Shown: piece after piece, positions 32,526-44,810 of the stretch
How positions within the stretch are numbered: position 1 is the stretch's first letter
Layout of the letters: each line of letters starts with the position of its first letter
Origin: Microvelia longipes
Taxonomy: Eukaryota > Arthropoda > Insecta > Hemiptera > Veliidae
DNA length: 64,000 bases
Direction of reading: 5' to 3'
NCBI GenBank assembly: GCA_018340805.1
Contig: JACMZG010001913.1
Location: forward strand, 32,703,257 to 32,767,256
Translations under genes and position numbers: made by a program
Notes under the pieces: model-generated
Told to the model about the DNA's origin: nothing
The model's input: the letters and a program-made list of their open reading frames with translations, nothing else
Database searches by the model: none

Positions 32526-32570
<45 letters not shown>
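32456..32570. repeat. (CA)n followed by (TA)n microsatellite
   Basis: An interrupted CA tract runs directly into a TA tract. The open frame on the minus strand is an artefact of it. Confidence 0.95.
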
Positions 32571-32572
<2 letters not shown>

Positions 32573-32775
32573 ATTTTATTATTCATTTTATTTTTTTTGG
32601 TACTTCTATAAGGCACGATACCTTTCGAACGTTTTCGAATCTTACACTTAACTTTTCGATATAAGAAACTTATATCGACATAAGGTCGATATTTATGTCG
32701 TTCCGAATTAAGTGTCCAGAATTTCATTGTTTATGACATATATGTGACATCATTCACCCAAAAATTAAAAAAAAA

Positions 32776-33114
32776 ATGTCTGCTTGTTCTGAAATTTTAT
32801 GGACACGTACTAATGTGGGCACTTCTTTAGATAGCTTCTCCCGTTTTGGGGAGTACTATACTGCTTTTTTTATCTATGTGGGCTTCATTAAATTGTTATT
32901 CCCTTTTGACATGTCAGACTGGTTACTCCATTTTTTGAATACTCCCCTTAGTTTTTTTTTATTATTAATTTTTATATATTTTACCTTATTATACGCTCTT
33001 ACCTTGGGATGTAGAAAAGCATTAGGGCTTTTATTGGTGTTAGAAAAAGGGGAAAGACAGAGGCATGGCATCCTAACTAAGGGGAGTAACCATTTAAAGA
33101 AGGTCTCTGAGTAA
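32776..33114 (+). CDS. Hypothetical 112-residue ORF with hydrophobic segments
   Basis: The ATG at 32776 follows an A-run. The product has two hydrophobic stretches, around residues 30-45 and 55-78 (LSFFLLLIFIYFTLLYAL), and a polar C-terminus. Its last 13 codons fall in the 70 bp palindromic repeat, and GGGGAGTA-like words also occur within it. I recognise no family. It may be chance in a repeat-derived region. Confidence 0.15.
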   Translation: MSACSEILWTRTNVGTSLDSFSRFGEYYTAFFIYVGFIKLLFPFDMSDWLLHFLNTPLSFFLLLIFIYFTLLYALTLGCRKALGLLLVLEKGERQRHGILTKGSNHLKKVSE

Positions 33115-33290
33115 CCTTCTTCAGATGGTTACTCCCCAACAACCCTATGAGGGGAGTAACCATTTAAATAAGGTCTCTGAGTAACCTTCTTTAGATGGTT
33201 ACTCCCCAAAAACGCTATGAGGGGAGTAACCTTTTAAAGAAAGTCTCTGAGTAACCATCTTCAGATAGTTACTCCCGTACAACGCTATTT
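33076..33290. repeat. Palindromic 70 bp tandem repeat, three units
   Basis: Each unit begins AGGGGAGTAACCATTTAAAG and contains the reverse complement ATGGTTACTCCCC. The two ~24 bp arms are separated by a loop of about 9 nt. Related half-palindromes occur at about 32850-32865, 32920-32950 and 34020-34130. Confidence 0.85.
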
Positions 33291-33299
33291 TATATTATA

Positions 33300-34110
33300 T
33301 AACTTCATGCTCCATAGTTAAATCTGTACCAAGTTATGTATTTTTTTCAGATTTACAATTATTTAATGACATTTGTCATTAAATAATACCTTAAATCTAT
33401 TAATATCTTTATTCTTTTTGTAAAATAATCACAATTCATTTTCATTTGACCGTGAATATTTCATTGTGTACGTTTTATCTCACGTTAAATCGAATTGTAA
33501 TTAACATGTTTTTTCAATGTTAGTAAAACATTTCAATGTCTTTACTTTCATGATTTGGTAACTTTATTATGCATTGTGCTTGTATCAAATTTGCTTCTCT
33601 GTTGTCAATGCATATTGATTGCTCTTAGTTTTAGGTTTTGTCGTTTTATATTTTTACTTCAACTCTTCATAACTACTTACACATTATTTACTTACAATTA
33701 TTTATCGCTTTATTATCAATTTAAGTATATTTCATAATTATTATTTTAATTTTCAATACATATTTACTTATTCATTTATGATTTACTACTTCTATTGAAA
33801 TTGGGTCCCTCATTGGTCCATGTATTTTCCCATCCTGCCCGATTAGAGGTTGAATATCTCCAGTTTATTTATATTAAATTCATTATAGTCAATACTTTGT
33901 CTATACTGTCGCCCCATGGCTACCTATATATTGAAAAAGGACCGCTGTTTGAGGGTCCCTCTTCTATGAAACTTTTCTACTTTCTTTGTTTTTCACATAC
34001 ATTTTTGCTCTTAAACCTCTCTTTTTCTTTCTTTGTTATAAGGGAGTACCTATCTACATCAAATCCTTGGTTACTCTCCAAAGGGAAGTAACCATCTGGG
34101 GGAGTAACTA
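33300..34110. other. AT-rich stretch with a 14 bp perfect palindrome
   Basis: ATTATTTAATGACA/TGTCATTAAATAAT lies at about 33357-33388. No gene is seen. GGAGTAACC half-sites return at 34020-34130, so 32850-34130 could be one repeat-bounded element. Confidence 0.3.
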
Positions 34111-34124
34111 TCTAAAGAAGTACC

Positions 34125-34370
34125 CTAATATGTATGGTTAATGCACACATAATGAAAATTTGACCAGCTAGCGGAATTTCGCTTTAGATGTTCTGCAATT
34201 TGTTTTAAATCAAGCCAGTCAAGAGGTTCGTCCGACATTCCATTCTGCCAAACCTCGTTCCTGCTGGCATAATAGTTTGTACACACCAAAAGGCAGCTTT
34301 GTGGTCGCGTTGTTGCAATTAAGGTAGCAAAACTTCCGTGAATACTAAGTACTGGAAGGGATGAGTCTCA
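34125..34370 (-). CDS. Unexplained GC-richer open frame, possible exon or transposon fragment
   Basis: About 78 codons are open on the minus strand without an ATG at the start and end in TAG at 34125. The text includes SFATLIATTRPQSCLLVC, then YYASRNEVWQNGMSDEPLDW, then LKQIAEHLKRN. It is well mixed in composition, with Trp, Cys and Arg, unlike AT-biased chance frames nearby. A TTCCAGTACTTAG stretch at the 5' side could be a splice acceptor. I do not recognise a family. It could be a terminal exon of a host gene or a worn transposon piece. Confidence 0.3.
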
Positions 34371-34399
34371 GTACACTAATAAAACCACATCAAATTTTC

Positions 34400-35100
34400 A
34401 ATACATATAATTTTATGCTTTTTAAAGACAATTGACTGGTTCTATGATAAATTTTAATAAAACATTTTGGTTTGATTTATAAACATAAAATATTCCTTAG
34501 CTATAAATTGGTACCAAGTATATATTTAGGTAAGTAATCTTAAAGAACTGTAAAGTTTAAATGAATTTGGTCAGTATTTAATCAAGCTGCAGTTAGCTAA
34601 ACGAAGACGCGCTAGCAAGTCCAGTGTTTAAAAGGCTGATCATGCTCCAGATTAATCCGTCTTCAGATGAATTTATTTTCTTGAACCTCATATGCTGGAT
34701 GTAAATTCGGTGATCACCAAAATATGCACTCTCACTAAATTCTATGGCCAACTGTAAATTAAAAATGCTAAATCACAGGTAACTGAGACAAGATGGTGGC
34801 GAGTGCGCAAAATTTTTTCGCGCACTCTTAAAATATTTGAATTTAATGTCGCCATCTGGGGCGGTTAAACCAATTAAAATCCAAATCCAGATCTTAATCG
34901 TAAACTTAGGCTAAAATGTAGAATGTTGTGCGGGTCTAGTATACTCTATAGCAAACAGTAGTTATAATGTAATGTACTGTATATTACTGTATACGTCTAT
35001 TTATGTGGTGTACTAAAATAAATATGTGCTTTTTTTAAAAACAAGGAAATTTTTGAGGAAATTTTTGTGATGTTACTTGTTGGTTATTAAAACCTAAACA
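34400..35100. other. No recognisable gene
   Basis: AT-rich, with one GC-richer spot at 34790-34870 containing GCGCACTCTTAAAA on one side and GCGCACT on the other. No coding support. Confidence 0.35.
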
Positions 35101-35119
35101 ATCTGTTGTACAACAACAC

Positions 35120-35780
35120 TACAACAATCTGTTGTAGAAGTACTGTCTCTATACCCAGTACTTCTACAATATTCTCCATATACAGCACTTCTATAATGTT
35201 CTCTATACAGAGTACCTAGTACTTCCTATTCATATATCTCCAAACACAGTACTTCTATAATATTCTCTATACACAGTACTTCTATAATATTCTCTATACA
35301 CAGTACTTCTATAATATTCTCTATAAACAGACTTCTACAATATTCTCCATACACAGCACTTCTATAATGTTCTCTATACACAGTACTTCTATAATCTCCA
35401 TATACTCTATAATATTCTCTATACACGTACTTCTATAATATTCTCTACTTCTATAAACAGACTACAATATTCTCCTACACAGCACTTCTATTAATGTTCT
35501 CTATACACACTTCTATAATATTCTCCATGCACAGACCTATAATATTCTCTATACACAGTACTTCTATAATATTCTCTATACACAGTACTTCCTCATGTAC
35601 TATAATTTCTTATAAGTACTTCTATAATATTCTCTATAAACAGACTTCTACAATATTCTCCATACACAGTACTTCTTATATTCTTGTACACCTATTCTAA
35701 ATATCTCTATACACAGACTTCTATAATATTCTCTATACATAGTACTTCTATAATATTCTCTGTACTGTGTACAACTTGTA
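35120..35780. repeat. 27 bp tandem repeat (TACTTCTATAATATTCTCTA type)
   Basis: About 24 units of TACTTCTATAATATTCTCTA plus CACACAG, with frequent deletions. The unit length is a multiple of three, so long repetitive frames appear on both strands; I do not count them as genes. Confidence 0.95.
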
Positions 35781-35879
35781 TAATGAAATGTAGTCTATCC
35801 ATACTATCTCGTTGCGCTATCCTGGTATTGATAGACAGAGGACATTGCTCCGTGTCATGCTTATACTGAGATAAATATA

Positions 35880-36740
35880 TAAATTACCGCGATAAACTCT
35901 TCTACGGAAGTTATTATCAATTATTTACTTTTATTTGGTCGAAGTAATCATTTAAAAGACAAATGATTACTAATACTTGTGTGTTTTTTTTAATACTACA
36001 TGAGAATCAGTTTGAGGAATGAATTATCTGTGTTTAACATGAATATGTTACGTGTAAGTAGTGAAATATAGTTTATTTAATCTATGTATCTAGTCTCTTC
36101 TGTACCTTAAACAGATTTTCTATTAGTGATTGTTATTTAAAGTTGCTTATTTTCATACAATCCATATATGTAAACATGACAAGCATTATCCTTATTATCA
36201 TTTTGCATTTTTCAATGGAAATCTGTCAGAAACATAGAGATATTATTACTAGATAGAGTAATATGTTAAATATTAAAACTTCCTTTATGTTAAATTTTGA
36301 AACATCAAGTAAGTAACTTGACTATCTTCGCTTAAAAATACGCTTATACAGTAGAACGTTAAAAATACAAATCAAAACACAAATAATGTACAGGATGACT
36401 GAAACGACCGATTTATTATAACCTTAACTTACTTTTGACGGAGGTTACACAGAGCCCTTGACAGCCCTAAAATGATGTTTCAGGTCTCGCAATGTATTAA
36501 AATAGCCTGTGCCCCCTCTAGTATATATCTCTATGGCCAGAGAGCGTTATTTCGTAGCGTTGCAGTTCATTAGGAATGCGATTCTTTAGAAATCACGTTT
36601 GGCGGTTGGTAAATAAAATTAAGTTGATAATCATTTGTATCTCAATAAAAAGCTAATTAGTTACAAAATCTTTTTGAAGTTATTAGAAATAAGAGATATT
36701 ATTAAAAGAGAGACACTATCAGTTGAATTTTGTAAAAACA
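35880..36740. other. No recognisable gene
   Basis: AT-rich. A segment near 36430-36500 ('cttgacagccctaaaatg') resembles 38085-38120 ('cttgacagctcttaaagtg'). Confidence 0.35.
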
Positions 36741-36754
36741 AAATCATTTTTGCG

Positions 36755-37060
36755 TGGTGGTCCGCATGTCGGAAGAATTTCTTTTGTAATGAGTGTTTCC
36801 TTGCTTAACAGTCCAAATCTTGCTTAAAGTTCCGGTTTATGCTTTATAACTTGATCAAGCACTACTCTTAATTTTTTTTAAATGAAATGCGTATAATTAT
36901 CCTGTTGCTTTTACAAAACTATTCTAATCACATCTAAAATTGACATTGCTCACCATTATTTGCACTAGTTTAATGCGTTGTTGGTTTCATGGCTAAATTC
37001 TTTAAAGGTTTTAGCCACTTTCCTTCAAAAAATTCATAAAAAAAAGAGTTTTTCGGTTAT
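36755..37060 (+). repeat. Dispersed repeat shared with 47810-47995 (inverted)
   Basis: The shared pieces are 'tggtccgcat', 'gaatttcttttg', 'atgctttataacttga' and 'tttaaggttttagc'. The copies are in opposite orientation and diverged. Confidence 0.5.
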
Positions 37061-37189
37061 TTATCTTGAAACAATAATGTTTCATTAATATATTGATAAA
37101 ATTCAATCAATTATGTTATTGAATTAAATGTTATTATTTTATTACTATTATTATATTATTGAGGTTATTATTGAGGGAAATTTTCCTCA

Positions 37190-37330
37190 ACACATCGAAT
37201 TCACTACAGCATCCCCACTACTTAGGACTGGCTTCTCTCGTCCTCAGAATAAGAAAATACATTCTTTTTATTTCCAGCGGTTACCCATCCAGGCACTGAC
37301 CTCGGTTTTTTGCAAACAACTCTTTTCCAA
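37190..37330 (+). repeat. Dispersed repeat with TCGTCCTCAGA and CCCATCCAGGCACTGACCTCG words
   Basis: Similar text recurs at 44150-44240 (CGCTCGTCCTCAGATTATAA, then CACTGACCTCGCT) and partly at 44840-44900. The 132-residue frame over 37128-37526 overlaps it and is not considered a gene. Confidence 0.5.
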
Positions 37331-37559
37331 TATCTACAGTATAAATGAAAAAGGTAAAAATTTCAATAATTCAAGTTTTTGCATAAAAGTCTTTAAAGGC
37401 ATCACCCTTCTGTTGTCAATGCTATCAAAAACCGGTGCTGCCCTTAAGCCAAATTTTATTTGCGAACCAAAAAATTCGAAAATAATACTTACCATACTTA
37501 AAAAATACTTCGCCCGTAAGCTATAATTAATATTGCCAATACATCTGCCATTTATATTT

Positions 37560-39130
37560 ATTATCATAATAATTAGCTTCTATTATTTAAATCAAACCAA
37601 GCTGCCTTTCCAATCTGTTGTTCAGCAGTTAAATATTTAATTTCTTTATTATTATAATTAAACTCCAATCTTCAATTTCCGTTTTTTTAATTTTTGTATA
37701 ATTTCTGACATTTATGAAAGAAAAGATACCTTGGAAGGTAACTGTTTTGAAAACAAAAAGGGCAAGTTCCGTAAAGGTTTTTTATATTGGTACAGATGGG
37801 AAACTAAACCCTTTTTTGTGATGTACCAGGAAGTAACCCTTCAACCTAACGGTACTTGGTCACGGAATTAAGGAACACAAATACATTTCCTTATTAACCA
37901 TCCTTTGTACCTGAATGTATTCTTACAAAAGGGTTAAAGATACACACAAAAAATATAAAAGACGTTGTAAATCAAGATCCTCAAAAATATACAATTCTTA
38001 ATAAAGAAGACAATTTTTCAAAATTATCTACTGTTAAGTCGCAAATCATAAACTTTTAAAGTAACAATAACTATAAAAAGCGCTTGACAGCTCTTAAAGT
38101 GTGTTTCAAAAAGAGCACTCTCCTCAAATACGTGAGTAGAAATCATATAATATACAACACTCTTGGGACAATAAGTGATTCAATGCTCATCTGAAATAAT
38201 TTAACACGTATTTTGTTCTTACCCGCCATTTTTGCTTCATAACATTGACCATTTGTGGGGTTACTTTTGTGAGGAAATTTATTCGTTTTATTGTTGAAAA
38301 ACAACTTCTTCCATTTTGTTGTAGAAATTTGACTTCTATTTGTTTGGCTCTATTTTACTTTAGCTTGTTAGACAAAAAGTTTATTGTTTATTTTTGAATG
38401 GATGTGAAAACAGAGATGGTACCCAAATTGAAACTTTACTGGGTTAAGTTTGACTTGACCCAGTAGTTTAAACTTTTTTTCAAATTAAACATTTCTCTTT
38501 ATTCTTTGTTATAATTATTACTTTTCTATACAACCGTAGATATGCAGAAAAATCTTGTCTCCACCCTAAATTCCAACACCGAGGTTTCTTCATAATAATG
38601 TGATGAAATAATATAATCCGTTTCAGGCAGTTTTATAACGTTTTGTATTTAATTATAAGTTAATTAGCATTCTTTTGTTGGCTGTGACTTGCATAACTCC
38701 CGCTGTGCTTATTTATTTATTTTTGTGCCAAGTTTTAAACAGTTAAACTTGGCACAAAAATAGACATAAGGTGTTATGTTACCCGAAGATAAAATTTATT
38801 AGACCGTGATAACCTTATTCTAACTTGACTGGGAGCGACGATAAAAACACACACGCAGACGTTATTGAGAAAAAACTACTCAGGAGGTCTTTAAAATGAA
38901 CTGAAACTGATAATTCTGGTTTCATCCCGGCACAATACTTTCATATCCGCCCACGTTATAATGCGAAAAATAGTAACTACTTCAGTCTTTAAGGTTTGAT
39001 CAAATAATTCGACAAACAAAACCAATGGACACAGATATTTAAGGCAAAAACTTGTATGCCTGTAGGATATAATATTATGTTCTTGCCATAATAATAGATC
39101 TTAGTTCTTATATCTTAGGTATTAATGGAC
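37560..39130. other. No recognisable gene
   Basis: AT-rich. The only structure noted is a short inverted pair around 38435-38470 ('actgggttaagt' and 'acttgacccagt'). Confidence 0.35.
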
Positions 39131-39139
39131 TGTAAAATT

Positions 39140-39600
39140 TAACTAGTGAAAAAGTTTATAAAAGTAGGCAACAGTCCAGATATAGTTGAAAAACAACTAC
39201 CGAGCTTTCAACCAGGGATCCTGGTCGTCATCAGGGTAAATTGATTTACTAAAACATAACAACAAGAGTATAAACATAAAACTAAATAAACCAAAAAATA
39301 TCAATACCAAATAATGTAAGAGAAACAACAAAATAAGGGTTATCAAAAAAATGAAGGTACATAGATTAGACAAGTACAGTTAACTACAAGTTATAACGCT
39401 ACAGTTACATCAAACAGAGCGAAATAATTGAAAGACAGTTGAATTATTTACAAAAATGAATAACTATGGACAAAAACAAAAAATAAATATTTTAAAATAT
39501 TTGATCCTAATGACGACTGGGCCCTGTTGAAAGCTCGGTAGTTGTGTTTTAACTATATTTGGACTTCCGTCTTCTTTATAAACCTTTTCATTGGGAAAAT
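39140..39600. mobile_element. MITE-like element with ~90 bp inverted ends
   Basis: The left end (39140-39235) has 'tttataaaagtaggcaacag', 'caactaccgagctttcaacc' and 'gtcgtcat'. The right end (39510-39595) has the reverse complements. The ~270 bp centre is A-rich. No coding capacity. Confidence 0.75.
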
Positions 39601-39604
39601 ATTA

Positions 39605-40190
39605 TTTGGTTATTATGTCAAAGAATTGGAAATTGGTTGTTTCATTTAGCAATAGGGGCTAGGAATTATTATATTTGGTTGTTTTATATTTAACAAATGG
39701 CTGGGAAATTATTATGTTCGTTTGTTTTATTTAACAAGGGCGGAAATTTAATTTATGTTCGGTTGTTTATTTAACAAAGGGCGGGAAATTGTTTATGTTC
39801 GGTTGTTTTATTTAACAAAGCCGGGAATTATTTATGTCGGTTTGTTTATTTAACAAAAGCTGGAAATTTTTATTTATTGTTTGGTTTTTGTTAATATTTA
39901 ACAAAGGCTGGAAATTTATTTATGTTCGGGTGGTTTTATTTTAACCAAAGGGCTGGGAATTTATTTATTTCGGGTGGTTTTATTTAACAAAGGGCTGGGA
40001 AATTTATTTATGTTCGGTTAGTATTAATCAGCAAAATTCTGGAAATTTTATTTAATCTTAAATTTAATCCTATCTTAATTTTAAAATTATTTATGTTCGG
40101 TTTGTATTAATGAACAAAGAGCTGGAATATTTATTTATGTTTTGTTTGCATAATTCAAAGAAGTCCAGGAAAATATAATTTATATACTTA
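39605..40190. repeat. ~42 bp tandem repeat (TTTATGTTCGGTTGTTTTAT type)
   Basis: About 13 units of TTATGTTCGGTTGTTTTATT followed by TAACAAAGGGCTGGGAAATT, with drift towards the right end. It starts where the MITE-like element ends. Confidence 0.9.
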
Positions 40191-40257
40191 AGACCGCAAA
40201 ATATGACATCTCTGAACTCATTTAAAGCTGCAAAATGTCATTTTAACAACACTGTCA

Positions 40258-40572
40258 ACCAGGGGTGTCCGCAGGATTTTTTCCAGGTTGGGTAAAAGCT
40301 CCCATGTTCATTAATCAGTAATGTGCTGCAGGTTACTTTTCAGCACCCTTCGACAAAAGTCGAGAGACAAAAGAGATAGGAGCCCAGAAATTATTTTATT
40401 TTAAAAAATGTTATTTTAAATTTAGTTTTTTAAAAAAAATGCAGGATAGTAACCATTTCATTTTTAAAAATTGGTAGTGCGGGTCAATCTAACTTTTCTT
40501 TTCTTCAAGGGGGGGGGGGTTCCAAGTGACCCATTTGACCCCCCCCCCTTCCCTGCGGACGCCCACGCTGTC
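40258..40572. mobile_element. MITE-like element with GTCCGCAGG ends and inner G10/C9 runs
   Basis: GGGGTGTCCGCAGGA on the left pairs with TCCCTGCGGACGCCCAC on the right. Near the right end, a G10 run and a C9 run face each other. The element is ~315 bp and non-coding. Confidence 0.6.
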
Positions 40573-40579
40573 AACAAAA

Positions 40580-41285
40580 TAGGTAGAAACAGTAAGAGAT
40601 ATTCACTTGGAAATACTCTCTCTACCCCCTAGGCAGTTATGCTACATTTATGTAGTAAAAAGTCAAAACAGCTTAAGAGGAGCACTGAATAAGCTGTAGA
40701 TACTATTCTGCAGGTTATAAAGTGAATTTCGGTGTTTTCGCTTGGTAAACAAAATTATTCTTTATGATAATTTTTTTTTCATATATTTTGTATTTAACAT
40801 TTTTATAAAATACCTAATAAATATAATTTTAATAAATAATGGCAACACTGATATTTATGGCTTGTTTTAATTTTTACCAGCTGTTTATGAATCTTAAGAT
40901 TTGTATTACTTCAATCAAGGCGTTGCTTAGAGGGCATCCTAATAATTACGTGCATACTATTAAGTTAAATAATATATATTTTTATATTTGTATTTGGAGG
41001 AAATAAATTATTAATTTATTATTCTGTCGATTTAGTTGCTTAAATAAAGTTACAAATCTGGAAAGTTGCAAAGAATTATATACACTGTGAAGAAGGTAAA
41101 CTAATTTTGCTATTAAATATAATGAATCAAAATAACAAAAAAGAAAATTTTTAAGAATTATTGTTGGGATTGACGAATTACTAAACCATTCTTTACCTGA
41201 CATCGTGTGCGTTGCCACAACTTCAAAATACCCAGTATATTTTAGCAAAACATTTTTCTAATTAGTTTATTTACTTAAGTTATAG
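40580..41285. other. No recognisable gene
   Basis: AT-rich sequence without a supported feature. Confidence 0.35.
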
Positions 41286-41289
41286 TTTT

Positions 41290-42470
41290 CTTCTTTTCAT
41301 TATGAAATATTGACGCTTATGAGGTTGGTTCAGATGACGGAAGTAGGGTGGGAGTGATCGGAATCGTCCTATTGGCTTCCCTGATAACAAAAAATGAAGG
41401 CGTTCTCAAATTGAAACGAAACTTTGTAAATTCGCGAGATGTTGTGGAGGTTACGATGCCTATTGTTATAAAAACATTATGACGTCATCATCCAAAGTTA
41501 TGACGTCAAGAAAAAAAAAATTGAAACTTAAAGTGGCTTTAAAACAAGGTATTTTGTGCTTAGGTAGACGGCTAGCTGAATCGATTAAGACCAATTTCAG
41601 CTGAATCGAACCATCACAAATGGCGCAAATGGTATACATATATATATATATAATCTTGTATATATGTATACGTCTAGGTCAAAGACTCGTACGATTTATC
41701 TTGGGTTCAGTAGTGTTAGAGGTTAGGGATATAGTATAAAAGAGGGGCCTCTACCTCTTGCTCATCCTGGTAAGCCTACGGTCCCAGAGAGACAGGACAA
41801 AAATGGCTTCCACTGATCCACGCGAGTAAGCAGGCCTGTAAAGAGGAGAACCTCGAAGTAGCTTTCATATGGTCGAAGTCATTCTAAAACGATGCGACCG
41901 GTTTCAGCTCAAACGGTATTCTTATTTTTAAAAAAATCATGAATAATATTTTTTCAACCTAAAGATTATACTAAAATAAAACAATTTGTTTACGAAAAAA
42001 ACGACATTTTTCTTTTAAATGTATAAACAATCATAAATGTAAGTAAGAGTTTATACCCTTTTGTATGTGGACGATAACTAAAACTGATGAAAGATGAAAC
42101 TATAATCTTTTCTTACCCTTTATACAAGGTTACTCCAACAGTTGCAACGTGTGGATTTTTTTCTTGATCTTTATACCTCTATAAAAACGTATTAGTATGT
42201 ATTTAAATAATACTTATTATTTTAACTGTAATCTATGCTTATATAATAATGAATTAAAAAAATCAAATGTGAGAAAGCCTCTCAGGCCCGCTTCGCGGGC
42301 CTGTGAAAATTCGCTAAATACGTGGCAAAATCCATGAACAAAACATAAAAACCATAGATAATACAAAACACAATAATGTGCCGCGAAGCGGCGCGGCCGA
42401 CGCCGTCGAGCGGTCAAAACACGAAACGCCGAGGCCGCGTATTTTTTATAATGCACTGAAAAATTAATTG
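41290..42470. repeat. Left arm of a large inverted repeat (pairs with 50890-52395)
   Basis: From the outer end inward the shared landmarks are 'gacgcttatgaggttg', a T/A-flanked pair of TGACGTCA-like sites (about 41482 and 41503), 'gtagacggctagctgaatcg', 'tacaagattatatatata', a TATAAAAGAGGGGCCTCTAC promoter-like block (41735-41755), ATGGCTTCCACT, 'tcgaagtcattctaaaacga' and the CAGGCCCGCTTCGCGGGCCT hairpin (42283-42303). The arms are ~8.4 kb apart. Confidence 0.9.
41735..41829 (+). pseudogene. Broken copy of the short basic ORF, with TATA box
   Basis: TATAAAAG at 41735-41742 is followed by ATG at 41803 and only nine codons (MASTDPRE, stop). The right arm keeps a 43-codon frame at the same place. 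Confidence 0.45.
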
Positions 42471-42479
42471 ATTTTCTTC

Positions 42480-43780
42480 TTTTTTAATCCCGCCAAAAGA
42501 TCTTAAAGAATTGGAAATGTATTCCTATTCGTTAGCATAATTAACGTTTAATTCGTTAATTTTTACTAAACGAACAAACATACATAAGAATAAATTGTAC
42601 ATGTTGAACTAAAATACTTAAACATTTATCAACTTCATTATCTAAGTACTAAGTAGGTTAGCATTAACAGATTTGTTTTAAACTTTTCCAGTTAAACTCT
42701 GTAAAAATATGGCGTCTCCATAACATCAAAAGTATAAATGTTTTGTCAGTGAAAATATTATCAGGGATTTGGTTTTTCCCGAAAATTGTTTTTCAAAAAA
42801 AGAATATTTTCAAAATTGTTGTGACTTCAGTTAATCCGAAGGGAAGGACAGCGAAAGTGCAATAACCCTTCCACAATAATCTAAAGTCAACAGGTATCAA
42901 AATTTTAGTAAAATATATAAAAATATTAGGACTTAAGAATGTGTAAGATTAGGTTTTAAGTCCATAAGTTTGTCGAACTTCAGTCTCAAAGTTCATGACC
43001 CCTTTTGGAAGTTCGTCGACTTGATTTTTTAGGGTTAAAGGGTTATTAAACCCTTTTTTTTAAGGAAATGGGTTTTTCCATTTTTGAGGGTTTCCACCAA
43101 CACCACAGTTTTGATTTATGATGGTACTTTGTCACAAATATTTTGAGGTATTTTTATGTGTCAATGATCGTTATGGGGATAGTTTAGTCGTAAATAAGAT
43201 TAACTGTCTATGTGTTAACAATAAAGTCATAAGAGCGTTAAGTAGCAAGTTAAAAGAACATACCTCAAGTGAATTGACTTTTGTTCAAAAATGTCAATGT
43301 ACTTTCTCGTTAAAATTGAATTTGACATACTTCGAACTTTAGCCCTAGTAACCCAGAGACTAGTTGATGAAAAACAGTGTAGGCCTTGAAAATACTTTTC
43401 TTTCTTATTACGGCAATTTAGTGATGCAGTAAAGTTGGAACTATACTGAGTAAAAAAAAGTAGCTAATTGCAATTTTTTGCCTAGTGTGTAAAAGCACTA
43501 CTTTTAATGCTTAAGCAGATTAGTAGTTATCGGACAGAAATTATTGAGCGACATAATAAGTTTCTGCTAAAATCTAAGAAGATGAAGAAGAATTAAAATT
43601 GAAACTTGTTTGATTTCAAGTATTTAAACACCATTTGTTTCTTATTATATAATAATACTTGATTATTTTTTTGTATTATTTATTTATTTATAAAAAATCT
43701 CTTAATAGAATATTTTATAAAGAGGTAATGTGAGTTTATTGCTTTTTAAATTGTTCATTGACTCGCAAGAAACAAATTAA
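42480..43780. other. No recognisable gene
   Basis: AT-rich interior of the large inverted repeat. A 74-codon frame at 43118-43342 has no coding support. Confidence 0.35.
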
Positions 43781-44439
43781 CGTTCGCCCTAAAGGGGTTA
43801 ATAGTGAGGCAATGCAAATACCGGGGCTTGCTTAGCTCGTCGTAAGGAGATTAATAAAAACGAATAAATCCTGAAAGCTCCCTTCGCCTTCATATATGCC
43901 ATCGCCCTTGTACTATACCAAGCCCGGGTCTGATTTAATGTTTTTATCATAATGACTAGATATAGCTTAAAGGTCTATATTTATAAAATTACCTTTATTA
44001 GCAATATATTTCGTCAAACATGTAAACATCTTTAGGTTAAAAAGTTTGCATCTCCTGATAAGTACTCGCACTAAAAACTAATGGTAAATACACATAAACT
44101 AAACTAAACGCTAAATACACTAACATCACAGGGATATCTTGCAACTTGTCTTCGGACATGTCGCTTCGCTCGTCCTCAGATTATAAATACTTCCGTTTCA
44201 TTCTCAGTGGTCACCCATAAAACACTGACCTCGCTCAATGATATTTAAGTTTTAATGATCCAACAAAAATCATGGATATACTTATCGTATTGTAACGAAA
44301 CTTGGTGGACAAATTTTTTATGTAAAGGTATACATTTGTACTAAATTTGAACTCAAATGGACCATTTTTTATTAAATTTTACAATATTTTAAAAAACGTA
44401 CACAAGTAATTCAATAATAATTAAATTAATGCTGCTAAT

Positions 44440-44810
44440 GAGAATAAACTTAGCACATATGTTAGTCTTATTCATGGCTTTACGCGTGTCAAATTCCAAT
44501 TAGATCGCATCATTTTTCCGCGTTTTATGATTTATCGAAATTTTTGCTGAGTCATTATTGTGGGTCAAAGACGTCATAACAATTATTTTCCGAATGGCAC
44601 AACTACAGTGGTAGACTGATTTTTGTACGAACTTTCAACTCAGACACATACACACACACATATAAGACAGACAACTTTGTGAAAACCACTCAGGAGGCCT
44701 TAAAACGCCTAAAACGGATAATAGCGCTTTCGTCCGGGGTTTGGATTTTCTTGCAAACACAATACTTTTCCTATATACCTACGTTATAAATGAGGAAGAG
44801 TAGAAATCTG
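44440..44810 (-). repeat. Dispersed repeat family R1, inverted copy
   Basis: Contains 'gctgagtcattattgtgggt', 'gaatggcacaactacag', a CA-rich tract, 'aggaggccttaaaacgcc' and 'acaatacttttcctatatac', the reverse complement of the 25590 and 45490 copies. Confidence 0.65.

Noticed and set aside
35120..35870. Repetitive frames (ENIIEVLCI type) suggesting a repeat protein
   Set aside because: The 27 bp unit length is a multiple of three, and frames are interrupted by unit deletions. No supporting start or domain.
37128..37526. 132-codon ORF as a host gene
   Set aside because: It overlaps a dispersed repeat (TCGTCCTCAGA words shared with 44150-44240) and has no domain-like text.
42217..42456. Arg-rich ORF in the left inverted arm
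   Set aside because: It comes from the GC-rich hairpin region and is not preserved in the paired arm.
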